Made by a program: the position numbers and the translations under genes. This document shows, one piece after another, positions 9,486 to 18,446 of a stretch of 64,000 nt of DNA. Under the pieces are notes generated by a model. That model had not been told where the DNA came from and ran no database searches. It saw only the letters and a list, made by a program, of their open reading frames with translations. Every line of letters starts with the position of its first letter. Position 1 is the first letter of the stretch. This DNA comes from an uncultured Thiotrichaceae bacterium (GTDB taxonomy: Bacteria > Pseudomonadota > Gammaproteobacteria > Thiotrichales > Thiotrichaceae), in NCBI GenBank assembly GCA_937925855.1, contig CALAMO010000006.1:62001-126000 (forward strand), in the 5' to 3' direction.

Positions 9486-9527
9486 CTACGTTACAGGTGC
9501 GCGTTGACGTTTAGTATCAACCGCCAT
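9486..9527 (-). CDS. Possible 13-residue leader peptide duplicating SDR start
   Basis: An ATG-initiated minus-strand frame encodes MAVDTKRQRAPVT and ends in a TAG that overlaps the Shine-Dalgarno of the SDR gene. Its first six residues, MAVDTK, are identical to the SDR N-terminus, and the DNA is nearly identical there (ATGGCGGTTGATACTAA versus ATGGCCGTTGATACTAA). It looks like a small tandem duplication of the gene's 5' end. Whether it is translated or regulates the operon is unknown. Confidence 0.35.
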   Translation of the reverse strand: MAVDTKRQRAPVT

Positions 9528-9570
9528 GCCGCAACAAATAAACCCCACCATTTTAGTCCATTTCTGGCAA

Positions 9571-10344
9571 TCAGGCAGCTATGCCCGCCTTAACCGCAGG
9601 CCGCATGGCGATTGAACGCGCCCAGCGCGCAACATTTTTATAAGACGCCACATCCAAGAACTCCGCAGCATCATAAATCTCACCCAAGACCAGACGCCCA
9701 TACCACGGCCAAATCGCAATATCGGCGATTGAATAGGTGCTAGCGCACATGTAATCCTGTTCCGCCAAATGCCGATCCAGCACGTCTAACTGCCGCTTAG
9801 CCTCCATCGCATAACGATTAATCGGGTATTCCATCGGATAAGGGGCATAGCTATAGAAATGCCCGAAGCCACCGCCCAGAAAAGACGCGCTGCTCTCTTG
9901 CCAGAACAGCCAGGACAGACACTGCGTGCGTTCCCGCGCATCCGCTGGCAGCAACACCGCAAATTTCTCCGCCAGATAATGCAAAATAGCGCAGGATTCA
10001 AAAATAGCCTGCGGTGGCGACTGCGCGGTATCTAGCAGGACCGGGATTTTAGAGTTAGGGTTTAATTTAACGAAGTCCGAGCCAAACTGCTCGCCCTTAC
10101 CAATATTAATGACATGCAGGTCATAGGCGGCGGCTTCTTTTCCTAGTGCCAGCAACTCCTCCAGCATGACACTGATTTTGATCCCATTCGGCGTACCCAA
10201 TGAGTAAAGCTGTAGCGGCTTTTTCCCAAGCGGTAAAGTCTTCTCATGCGTCGCCCCGGCAATAGGTCGATTGACGCTGGCCCATTTCCCGCCACTCTCC
10301 TGATCCCACTCCCAAACTTTGGGTGGGGTATAATCATTACTCAT
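9571..10344 (-). CDS. yghU: Glutathione S-transferase, YghU-like
   Basis: A cytosolic thiol transferase/disulfide-reductase-type GST of about 257 residues. The sequence closely follows Escherichia coli YghU in register, with KTLPLGKKPLQLYSLGTPNG, VKLNPNSKIPVLLD and FLGGGFGHFYSYAPYP. It ends at RPAVKAGIAA, without the longer C-terminal tail I recall for YghU. The chosen ATG at 10344 has AGGAG upstream; a longer frame to 10410 lacks homology in the extra 22 residues. It lies 68 bases after cysE on the same strand, so both may be co-transcribed in a thiol-related unit (inference). Confidence 0.9.
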   Translation of the reverse strand: MSNDYTPPKVWEWDQESGGKWASVNRPIAGATHEKTLPLGKKPLQLYSLGTPNGIKISVMLEELLALGKEAAAYDLHVINIGKGEQFGSDFVKLNPNSKIPVLLDTAQSPPQAIFESCAILHYLAEKFAVLLPADARERTQCLSWLFWQESSASFLGGGFGHFYSYAPYPMEYPINRYAMEAKRQLDVLDRHLAEQDYMCASTYSIADIAIWPWYGRLVLGEIYDAAEFLDVASYKNVARWARSIAMRPAVKAGIAA

Positions 10345-10412
10345 CCCTACTCTCCTAAGGGGACAATCCATTATCGTCCCATCAATTAAACGGCTCGTTA
10401 CCGGCGGCAACC

Positions 10413-11174
10413 TCAGTGATTATCCGCCTCACACACAATACGTTCTGCCTCTAGTTTAGGCATAGGCCCGGCATCAAACTCGCTGTTAAGGCGATTTAAC
10501 TCCTGACACATTTTATTCATCCTATCTTCCATCAGATGGATATGATCCAGCATCCGGTTCACCGCATTTGCGGTTGGGTCGGGCATATCCTGCGTTGCCC
10601 CGTAGGCATCAAAACCAATCTTTTCAGCCATGGCGGCGCGACGCTCATCGGCGAACGCCGGTCTGGGCACAACCTGTTTCCCCGGCACACCGACCACCGT
10701 CGTGCCTTCGGGCACTTCTTTAACCACGACCGCATTAGAACCAACACGCGCGCCATCATGGATCGTGATTGGCCCCAACACCTTCGCTCCCGCGCCGATC
10801 ACAATATTGTTTTTCAGCGTCGGGTGACGCTTCCCCGGCTGCCAGCTGGTGCCACCCAACGTTACCCCGTGATAAAGCGAACAGTCATCGCCGATTTCTG
10901 CCGTCCCACCAATGACAATCCCCATGCCATGGTCAATAAAGAAACGTCGCCCAATGCGGGCACCAGGGTGAATTTCAACGCCGGTGTACAGCCGTGGAAT
11001 ATTAGACAGGAAACGCGCCAGCCACTTAAAGCCCTTGCCCCACAGCCAATGATTCATGCGGTGCCAAGCAATCGCATGGATGCCCGGACTGGTGGTAATA
11101 ATTTCCAAGACATTGCGCGCCGCCGGGTCACGCTCAAAGACACACATAACATCTTCGCGAAGATGCTCAAACAT
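10413..11174 (-). CDS. cysE: Serine O-acetyltransferase
   Basis: Makes O-acetylserine from serine and acetyl-CoA for cysteine synthesis. It has 253 residues: an N-terminal helical domain ([20 protein letters not shown]) and a left-handed beta-helix of hexapeptide repeats (residues about 65-165) carrying the family hallmarks [17 protein letters not shown] and [17 protein letters not shown]. The C-terminal 70 residues are a charged helical extension. The 11175-11467 gap to the divergent aas gene holds no further gene that I can see. Confidence 0.95.
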   Translation of the reverse strand: MFEHLREDVMCVFERDPAARNVLEIITTSPGIHAIAWHRMNHWLWGKGFKWLARFLSNIPRLYTGVEIHPGARIGRRFFIDHGMGIVIGGTAEIGDDCSLYHGVTLGGTSWQPGKRHPTLKNNIVIGAGAKVLGPITIHDGARVGSNAVVVKEVPEGTTVVGVPGKQVVPRPAFADERRAAMAEKIGFDAYGATQDMPDPTANAVNRMLDHIHLMEDRMNKMCQELNRLNSEFDAGPMPKLEAERIVCEADNH

Positions 11175-11467
11175 GGAGTTTACCTCAACTTTTAAGTGAT
11201 GTTCAGCCAGGGGTTTTCCTATTAAACGCTAATTTATTATTACTACGGACATATGATAGCGCAAAAAACTATGCTGCCAGGAGGATTAAACATAATAGCG
11301 TTAGCCCACTGAGCCCGCGCCACTCAACCATTCAATAAAAACCAGGAACACGCATCAGATAACCAATGCCTCACTCAAATTTGGCGAATCGCATAAAAAC
11401 ACGTATCTTGCTGAACACGAGAGATCATTCTGACTTTCGGTACCGATAGTAAAACCGGAGGAGAGTT

Positions 11468-14400
11468 ATGCTACAGGTGTTACGCATTCAGGGCTTTATG
11501 GCCTTTATCAGCGTCGTCTTTCTTAATGCCTTCGTCGACCTCGGTCACAAAATCATTATTCAAAACACCGTCTTTAAAATCTACGAGGGTTCGACCCAAA
11601 TCATCCTGACGGCGGTCGTCAATGCGCTTATTCTGCTGCCGTTTATTATGCTGTTCACGCCCGCAGGCTATCTTTCCGATAAATACCCCAAACACCTGAT
11701 CATGCGTTTTAGCGCATGGGGTGCAACGCTGCTGACGCTGCTGATTACGCTAAGCTATTACATGGGCTGGTTCTGGTTTGGTTTCGGCATGACCTTCTTA
11801 TTGGCGGTACAAAGCGCATTCTATGGCCCGGCAAAGCTGGGCTATATCCGCGAACTGGTCGGTGAAACCAAACTGCCTCAGGGCAATGCGCTGGCGCAGT
11901 CCGTGGTCATGGTTTCTATTCTCATCAGCACCTTTTTCTTCTCCGTGCTGTTTGAATCCTTTTTAAAGAATAAGGGGCTGACGAGTCAGTCCGCCATCCT
12001 ACAAGCCATCGCGCCACTGGGCTGGCTGCTGGTTGGTTTTACCCTATTAGAGCTGTGGCAGGCCTACCGCATTCCACAAACCGGCCGCACGAACCCAGCG
12101 ATTACCTTCGACCGTCAGGACTACCTGTCCGGCAAGACCGCGAGCGCGAATCTGCGTCGGGTTTGGAATCACCCGATTATCTGGCTCACCATTATGGGTG
12201 TGTCGATTTTTTGGGCCATCTCTCAGGTGGTACTCGCGACCTACCCCGCTTTCGCTAAGGCGCACCTCGGCATCACCAGTACCGCAGAACTACAGGGCAT
12301 CATGGCATTCGCCGGCATTGGCATTATGACTGGCTCACTGCTAGCCGGTTATATCTCACGCAACCACATTGAAACTGGACTGGTGCCAGTGGGCGCCGCA
12401 GGCATTACGCTCTGCCTCATACTCATGGCCTGGCTGGACAGCAAGGTATTACAGGCCGCAAACTTTATGGCACTAGGCATCATGGGCGGCCTGTTCATTA
12501 TTCCACTCAATGCCATGATGCAATACCACGCACCAAAAGCACATCTGGGGCGCATACTGGCCTCCTACAATATGATTAATAACGTATTGATGCTGAGCTT
12601 TCTGGGACTGACAATCGTATTGGCACTCATCGGTTTTGACAGCCTGTACATGTTTTTCTTTTTAGTTCTGGTCGCCTGCGCCACTGCGGTTTACGCCATA
12701 ATTAAACTGCCGCAGTCTATGCTGCGCTTCGTGGCTAGTGGCCTGTTCAAAGCGCGTTATCGCCTCAAGGTACAGGGCTTTGAACATTTACCCGCGAATG
12801 GCGGCCTGCTGCTCATGGGCAACCACATTAGTTTTATCGACTGGGCGCTGGTGCAAATGGCCTGCCCGCGTGAACTGCATTTTGTGGTTGAACAGGGTTA
12901 TTACGAACGCTGGTACCTACAGCATATGCTGCGGCTGCTCCGCGTCATCCCCATTGACGCCAATGATGAAGATGCCATGCAGGCGAAGGTTAACGCCCTG
13001 CTTAACAGCGGTGAAGCCGTTTGCCTGTTCCCAGAAGGTGCTATCAGTCGCAGCGGCCAGCTCTCTGCCTTTAACAGTGCTTATGAAACCGCCATCCAAG
13101 GCACGGGGGCCACCATTATCCCGTTCTATCTGCACGGCCTATGGGGCAGCCGTTTTTCGCGTGCCGGTGGCTTTTTCCGCCAGTCCCGGCAGTCTGGCTT
13201 TAAACGCGATATTATCGTGTCGTTTGGCGCCCCCATGGCTGCCGACACCCCGGCCCATCGCCTCAAACAGCAAGTATTTGACCTATCGTTCAGCTCATGG
13301 GAAAGCTATTCCAAAACCCTAGACCCGCTGCCGTTAAACTGGTTGCGCTCAGCTAAACGCCGGGGCTTTCGCCTTGCCGCCAGTGATGTCACTGGCGAGC
13401 CCTTAAGTAATAACCGCTTTATAACCGGCGTACTGCTGTTCGCAGGGCTTATTAAAAAACACAGCCCCGAGCAAAATATTGGCCTGCTGCTACCCACCAG
13501 CGTTGCCAGCTGCATTACCAACATGGCGGTGTTATCGCTCGGCAAGACGGTGGTAAATCTGAATTACACCGCCAGTGCAGAAGCCTTGCAAAGCGCCGCA
13601 CAGCAGGCTGACATACAGCGTATCTATACCTCCCGCCTGTTTCTGAAGAAGTTGAAAGAACGCCAGATTGACATAGCCGCTATTTACCCGGATAAGCCGC
13701 TGATTTATCTGGAAGACCTGCGTAAGGACATTAGCTCGGCACAGCGTCTCCTCATGCTATTGCAGGTCGTGTGCTTACCGAGCCTGCTGCTACAGTGGCT
13801 TTATATTAAGCGGGCTGACCGGGAAAGCACCGCCGCCATCCTCTTTTCCAGCGGCAGCGAAGGCGCACCCAAAGGCGTACAGCTCTCACACCGCAACCTC
13901 GCCACAAACGCGCGGCAGGTAGCTGACATGCTGAACACTCTGGAAAACGATGTGATTATGGGCACGCTGCCTGCTTTCCATGCCTTTGGTTTGCTCGCGG
14001 GGATCTTGCTGCCGCTGTCGGAAGGTATTCCGGTGGTGTGCCACCCCGACCCCACCGATGCGGTCACCATTGCCCAAGGCGTCGCCCGTTATGAAGCCAC
14101 CGTACTATTCGGGACAGCAACCTTCTTCCGCCTCTATGCCCGCAATAAAAAAGTGCATCCGCTCATGTTGCAATCATTGCGTTACATCGTGGCAGGCGCA
14201 GAAAAGCTGCCGCCGGACATTCGCCAGCGCTTTATGGAACGCTTTAATAAAGCAGTCTTGGAAGGCTATGGCACCACAGAAACATCTCCGGTGGCAGGCG
14301 TCAACGCACCGGACCAACTGGAAACAGACACCTGGACATTCCAACCTGCCAATAAACCTGGCACCGTTGGCCTCCCCCTGCCTGGTACCAGTTTCCGTAT

Positions 14401-14914
14401 TGTTAACCCAGACACGCTGGAGCCACTGCCAACGGGGGCAGACGGCCTGATCCTAATCGGCGGGCCACAGGTGATGCAGGGCTATCTGAACCAGCCTCAG
14501 AAAACGGCAGAGGTTATCGTAGAACTCGATGGGCGGCGCTGGTATAAGTCCGGTGACAAAGGCCATATCGATAAAGATGGCTTCCTCACGATTGTGGATC
14601 GCTATTCACGCTTTGCTAAATTGGGTGGCGAAATGGTGAGCCTGAGCGCCGTGGAACAAGACATCCGAGACCGCTTGAGCGAACCCACCCTAGAGATTGT
14701 GGCGGTAAACCTGCCGGATGCGAAGAAGGGCGAAAAAGTGATCTTACTGCTGGCAGGCGACCATGACCCCAAGGCTATGCGGCGGCAATTAGTCGAGAGC
14801 GGCATGAACCCGCTCATGCTACCGGCGGTGATTCATCGCATGGATGAAGTACCCAAACTAGGCAGCGGCAAAACCGACTTTGCAACCGCACGCCAGATAG
14901 CGCAACAGCTTTAA
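11468..14914 (+). CDS. aas: LplT-PlsC-acyl-ACP synthetase fusion (Aas)
   Basis: A 1148-residue membrane protein that joins three activities used to recycle lysophospholipids. Residues 1-420 are an MFS transporter with about 12 helices (LplT-like flippase). Residues about 430-640 are a PlsC acyltransferase with the NHxxxxD box as NHISFID near 453 and FPEGAISRSG near 520. Residues about 650-1148 are an AMP-forming acyl-ACP synthetase with the phosphate loop SSGSEGAPKG near 798 and YGTTE near 936. In Escherichia coli lplT and aas are separate genes; here they are one frame with no internal stop. The start has GGAGGAG five bases upstream. A GC-rich stem follows the stop. Confidence 0.95.
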   Translation: MLQVLRIQGFMAFISVVFLNAFVDLGHKIIIQNTVFKIYEGSTQIILTAVVNALILLPFIMLFTPAGYLSDKYPKHLIMRFSAWGATLLTLLITLSYYMGWFWFGFGMTFLLAVQSAFYGPAKLGYIRELVGETKLPQGNALAQSVVMVSILISTFFFSVLFESFLKNKGLTSQSAILQAIAPLGWLLVGFTLLELWQAYRIPQTGRTNPAITFDRQDYLSGKTASANLRRVWNHPIIWLTIMGVSIFWAISQVVLATYPAFAKAHLGITSTAELQGIMAFAGIGIMTGSLLAGYISRNHIETGLVPVGAAGITLCLILMAWLDSKVLQAANFMALGIMGGLFIIPLNAMMQYHAPKAHLGRILASYNMINNVLMLSFLGLTIVLALIGFDSLYMFFFLVLVACATAVYAIIKLPQSMLRFVASGLFKARYRLKVQGFEHLPANGGLLLMGNHISFIDWALVQMACPRELHFVVEQGYYERWYLQHMLRLLRVIPIDANDEDAMQAKVNALLNSGEAVCLFPEGAISRSGQLSAFNSAYETAIQGTGATIIPFYLHGLWGSRFSRAGGFFRQSRQSGFKRDIIVSFGAPMAADTPAHRLKQQVFDLSFSSWESYSKTLDPLPLNWLRSAKRRGFRLAASDVTGEPLSNNRFITGVLLFAGLIKKHSPEQNIGLLLPTSVASCITNMAVLSLGKTVVNLNYTASAEALQSAAQQADIQRIYTSRLFLKKLKERQIDIAAIYPDKPLIYLEDLRKDISSAQRLLMLLQVVCLPSLLLQWLYIKRADRESTAAILFSSGSEGAPKGVQLSHRNLATNARQVADMLNTLENDVIMGTLPAFHAFGLLAGILLPLSEGIPVVCHPDPTDAVTIAQGVARYEATVLFGTATFFRLYARNKKVHPLMLQSLRYIVAGAEKLPPDIRQRFMERFNKAVLEGYGTTETSPVAGVNAPDQLETDTWTFQPANKPGTVGLPLPGTSFRIVNPDTLEPLPTGADGLILIGGPQVMQGYLNQPQKTAEVIVELDGRRWYKSGDKGHIDKDGFLTIVDRYSRFAKLGGEMVSLSAVEQDIRDRLSEPTLEIVAVNLPDAKKGEKVILLLAGDHDPKAMRRQLVESGMNPLMLPAVIHRMDEVPKLGSGKTDFATARQIAQQL

Positions 14915-14934
14915 ATACGCATTGTCCCAGCTAA

Positions 14935-14963
14935 CGCCCGGCAGAGCACGTCGACGCCGGGCG
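14935..14963. terminator. Terminator-like stem between aas and sppA
   Basis: CGCCCGGC and GCCGGGCG form an eight-base-pair stem with a 13-base loop in the 74-base gap between convergent genes. A weak T-rich stretch follows on the plus strand (TGTTTATTT). Confidence 0.5.
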
Positions 14964-14988
14964 ATGTGTTTATTTAATATGGGGCACC

Positions 14989-15936
14989 TCAGTACAACAC
15001 CATACGCGGCGCAGACTCGCCCAGCACTAAAGCCTTAAGCGAAGCGTTCATGCGATCCGCAATGCGCTGAATGAGGTCTTTCTTGACGGTAAAATTCACG
15101 ACCTGCTCAGCGCCAATGACCTCTCGCGCCACATAGCCCGCACTGCCCAGGCCATCCACCAAACCCAGCTCCAGCGCCGTCTCTCCCGTCCAGAACAAAC
15201 CGCTGAAAATCTCCGGTTCATCCTTCAGCCGCTCACCCCGCCCTTCTTTCACGACTTTAATGAACTGCCGGTGGGTCACATCCAGCATATCTTCCACATG
15301 GGCAACCTGAGCGTTATCCTCCGGCAGAAAGGGGTCCAGCATGCCTTTATTCGATCCTGCGGTATACAAACGCCGCTCCACCCCGTATTTCTTCATCGCT
15401 TCTGTAAAGCCGAAGCTATCCATGCGCACGCCAATCGAACCCACCAAGCTCGCTTTATCGGCATAAATCTCATCCGCCGCCACCGCAATATAATAGCCGC
15501 CCGATGCACACACATCGGTGACCACCGCATAAACCGGTATATCGTCATATTTCGCCCGCAGACGGCGAATTTCATCGTTGATATAACCGGACTGCACCGG
15601 ACTGCCGCCGGGACTATTAATACGGATAATCACTCCTTTGGTTTTTTCATGTTCAAACGCCTTACGCAAGCCCGGCACCAACATATCGGCACTGGCTTCA
15701 GCCCCTGCCATAATGACACCATTCACATCCACCAGCGCCGTGATCTCGTCCACACCGGCTAAGCGGTCTTCGGTTGTGCCCCGCAAAGCCCCAAACACCA
15801 TGATCAGCGTTACCAGGAGATAGGCCACAAAAAACAGTTTGAAAAATATTCCCCAGCGCCGCGCGCGCCGCTGTTCCTGCACCGTTTCCAACGCAATCGT
15901 CTTTAACGCCTCAACGGCCTGTTGCCCTTCATTCAT
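14989..15936 (-). CDS. sppA: Signal peptide peptidase, S49 family
   Basis: An inner-membrane protease that degrades cleaved signal peptides, of the short single-domain type (315 residues). One transmembrane helix lies at residues 30-50. The catalytic Ser is in ASGGYYIAVAADEIYA near residue 146, and the Lys of the Ser/Lys dyad is likely in AGSNKGMLDPF near 198. A NSPGGSP loop is near 107. The ATG overlaps the stop of the upstream HAD gene by 4 bases, so rluC-HAD-sppA form an operon. Confidence 0.92.
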   Translation of the reverse strand: MNEGQQAVEALKTIALETVQEQRRARRWGIFFKLFFVAYLLVTLIMVFGALRGTTEDRLAGVDEITALVDVNGVIMAGAEASADMLVPGLRKAFEHEKTKGVIIRINSPGGSPVQSGYINDEIRRLRAKYDDIPVYAVVTDVCASGGYYIAVAADEIYADKASLVGSIGVRMDSFGFTEAMKKYGVERRLYTAGSNKGMLDPFLPEDNAQVAHVEDMLDVTHRQFIKVVKEGRGERLKDEPEIFSGLFWTGETALELGLVDGLGSAGYVAREVIGAEQVVNFTVKKDLIQRIADRMNASLKALVLGESAPRMVLY

Positions 15937-16655
15937 ATTGTTATATCCTTTTTAGTACTCAACCACTGCGGCAGCTGCTCAAACCGATCGAGCACCCCGC
16001 AAGGCTTATGAGTTAATAAACGCTCAGCAGCGTGTGCGCCATAGCTGACCGCTAAGGCACCCATCCCAGCATTTGTCGCCAGCTGTAAATCATAGGTGGT
16101 ATCCCCCACCATCAGCGCCTGTTTAGCGCTTAAATCATAATCGGTCAATATTTCCTGCAACATTAACGGGTGCGGTTTGGAAAAAGTTTCATCCGCAGTG
16201 CGAGTAATCGGGAATAAATCCTCAAGACCTGCCGCTCGCAGGTCTTTATCAAGGCCACGCCGTGACTTACCGGTCGCAACCGCCAAATCATATCCCTGCA
16301 CAGCCAGCGCGCGCAGCACGTCCTCCACCCCCGGAAATAGCGGACTGATAGCCAGCGCGTCACTCAGCGACCAGCGCCGGAATTCGTTCACCAGCTGTGT
16401 GCACCGCGCCGCATTGATCGCCGGATAGAGCCGCTGTACCGTCACTTCCAACGACAAACCGATCAGGCTGCGCACCGCCGCATCCTCTGGGGGAGCCATA
16501 TCTAAACTTGCCGCAGCATACCGCATGCAGCTTACAATACGCGCCGCTGAATCAATCAGCGTACCATCCCAATCAAAAATCAGCAGCGCATAAGCATTTC
16601 TGGCCGCACGTTCTGTCGAACTCTGTGCCGTATTAAGCGGTAATTCGGTTGTCAT
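15933..16655 (-). CDS. HAD-superfamily phosphatase (Gph-like)
   Basis: A 240-residue HAD hydrolase. Motif I is FDWDGTLIDS (nucleophile Asp near residue 28), the motif III region is KPHPLML, and motif IV is VGDTTYDLQLATNAG. It resembles phosphoglycolate phosphatases and the HAD proteins that commonly sit beside rluC in gammaproteobacteria. The actual substrate is not evident. It overlaps both neighbours by four bases and is therefore translationally coupled to rluC and sppA. Confidence 0.9.
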   Translation of the reverse strand: MTTELPLNTAQSSTERAARNAYALLIFDWDGTLIDSAARIVSCMRYAAASLDMAPPEDAAVRSLIGLSLEVTVQRLYPAINAARCTQLVNEFRRWSLSDALAISPLFPGVEDVLRALAVQGYDLAVATGKSRRGLDKDLRAAGLEDLFPITRTADETFSKPHPLMLQEILTDYDLSAKQALMVGDTTYDLQLATNAGMGALAVSYGAHAAERLLTHKPCGVLDRFEQLPQWLSTKKDITI

Positions 16656-17596
16656 AGCTTCCGTTGTTTCACCTGTTGCAACACGCGGCCTAATGCCTCC
16701 GGCAGTGGCGCTTGCAGCCGGTACCGCTGTCCGTTTAACGTCAGCATAAAGTCTAAATGCGCCGCATGTAGAAATAAACGCTTTAAGCCCAATTTTTTGT
16801 AGATGCGGTTTACGGTAAAATCACCGTAGCGATCATCCCCCAAGACCGGATGCGCCATCTGCGCCAGCTGCACCCGAATCTGATGCATGCGTCCAGTAAG
16901 AATCTGCACGTCCAGCAGCGTACAATCAGCAAAAACAGTTTCTGGGATAAAAATACTTTCCGCTGTTTTGGCCTGATGCGCGACGACCTGCACTTTCTGC
17001 CGCCCAGCACCGCCACTGCCACGCTCCAGTTCCATAATGACATGCTGCCTGCCGTCGCGCCATTGCCCTGCCACCAGCGCCTGGTAATGCTTTTTCATCC
17101 CCCCCGCCCGTAACAGCTCATGCAAAGCATTCAACACCACTCGTGACTTCGCCAACAGCAACAAACCGCTGGTATCCCGATCCAAGCGGTGCACCAACTC
17201 AATGAACGGTAGCTGTGGCCGCAGCTGCCGGAACGCTTCAATCAGACCATGCTTGACCCCACTGCCGCCATGTACCGCCAAGCCCGCAGGCTTATTCAGC
17301 ACAATCAGATAATCATCCTCCAGCAAGATGGAATGCTCAATCGTTTCCAACAGGGTCGCAGGCGCCATTGGCTGCACACGGGTCTCGGCTGAAATTTGCA
17401 CCGGTGGAATACGAATCTCTTCGCCGATCACCAACTTGCGATCAGGCTTCACTCGTTTTTTATCAACCCGCACTTCGCCCTTGCGCACAATACGGTAAAT
17501 AACGCTCTTGGGTACTTTTTTAAAATGCCTGATTAAAAAGTTGTCGATTCGTTGACCGGCTTCATGTTCGGTCACGGTATAAAAGGAAACAGCCAT
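16652..17596 (-). CDS. rluC: 23S rRNA pseudouridine synthase RluC
   Basis: Converts uridines in 23S rRNA to pseudouridine. About 314 residues: an N-terminal S4 RNA-binding domain (QRIDNFLIRHFKKVPKS) and the RluA-type catalytic domain with HRLDRDTSGLLLLAKS near residue 142, where the first Asp after RL is the catalytic residue. The ATG at 17596 has AGGA six to seven bases upstream and starts exactly at the family's usual N-terminus; an 11-residue upstream extension is unlikely. It is divergent from rne, an arrangement common in gammaproteobacteria. Confidence 0.95.
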   Translation of the reverse strand: MAVSFYTVTEHEAGQRIDNFLIRHFKKVPKSVIYRIVRKGEVRVDKKRVKPDRKLVIGEEIRIPPVQISAETRVQPMAPATLLETIEHSILLEDDYLIVLNKPAGLAVHGGSGVKHGLIEAFRQLRPQLPFIELVHRLDRDTSGLLLLAKSRVVLNALHELLRAGGMKKHYQALVAGQWRDGRQHVIMELERGSGGAGRQKVQVVAHQAKTAESIFIPETVFADCTLLDVQILTGRMHQIRVQLAQMAHPVLGDDRYGDFTVNRIYKKLGLKRLFLHAAHLDFMLTLNGQRYRLQAPLPEALGRVLQQVKQRKL

Positions 17597-18446
17597 TAAA
17601 TATCCTATAAAGACAGTTATTTGGCGCAATTCGATTGAATGCCATTAGCCAAGTTGATATATTTGGCTCGGGTTAATGGGATAGATGGGAATTTCCCCAC
17701 CGCCATGGAACCCGACGGTTGATGACGCCAGACGATCAGCAAACACAATGCTTCATGCTATGCCTGTTGAGCCAAGCATGATAGGGCGCATCGCCAGATG
17801 ATTCAATTGAATTCCAGTACGGAATTCGACGCGGCGAGCTAAGTGAATTTAATCTATCAGATAGCTTGTCCAATGAGCAGCGCTGCCACAACAATCCGTG
17901 TGCAGTATGGTGTTTAATTTCAGCACCCTGCCATACCTAAACAGCTGTTTTTTACGAAGGAAAAATTATTGTTGGTAGGCCCTGAATGCATCCAACCGGT
18001 GTATTCCATTACGGACAATAAACTTACTAAACCGGACTTGCTTTAAGCACACACGTAGCGTCAGTTGGCAGTACATGGCATGGATCCTTTAAACAGCCAT
18101 TCTTGCCGATGAATTACGCCCAGCTACACGCCTTAATGACAAGACGGATCAGCCTCAACCTGCCACAAAATTTAGTGGGCAGATAGCAAAATTGGTGAGG
18201 CTGAACTGGCGAGATAATTCATTCAACAACCTAGTGGAGCATGAATAGCGGATAGAATTTAGAGATGTCTCAGAAGCCTGCGTGCATGACACATTGAATA
18301 TCGCTTCTGTTAAACAATTGATTTTATTATTTATTACTAGCTAATAGAATCCTGCGTAATCGCCTCTATCCGACGGCTTCAGCTGGTTTATTTCTGTAAA
18401 CAGCTTGGGTAAGCAGGTGCTGCACAATTTAGTGGTGTAGTACTAC
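17597..18446. other. 850-base gene-free rluC-rne intergenic region
   Basis: I see no convincing gene here. It contains several inverted repeats: GAATTCC/GGAATTC (17809-17827), a nested stem at 18149-18204, a stem at 18381-18405, and the palindrome GTAGTACTAC that abuts the rne ATG. A weak promoter-like pair lies near 18318-18347 (TTGATT, then TAATAG after 18 bases). In Escherichia coli the rne 5' leader is long and folded and mediates RNase E autoregulation; an analogous role here is inference. Confidence 0.5.
18149..18204 (+). promoter_or_regulatory. Nested stem-loop upstream of rne
   Basis: TCAGCCTC (18149-18156) pairs with GAGGCTGA (18197-18204), then ACC with GGT after one bulged A. Inside, CTGCCAC (18160-18166) pairs with GTGGGCAG (18175-18182) with one bulge around an AT-rich loop. 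It could be part of a long rne leader if transcription starts further upstream; if the promoter near 18318 is the real one, this element lies outside the mRNA. Confidence 0.35.

Noticed and set aside
12738..13322. Alternative plus-strand frame of 194 codons within aas
   Set aside because: Overlaps the PlsC domain in another frame; Ser/Cys-rich nonsense composition.
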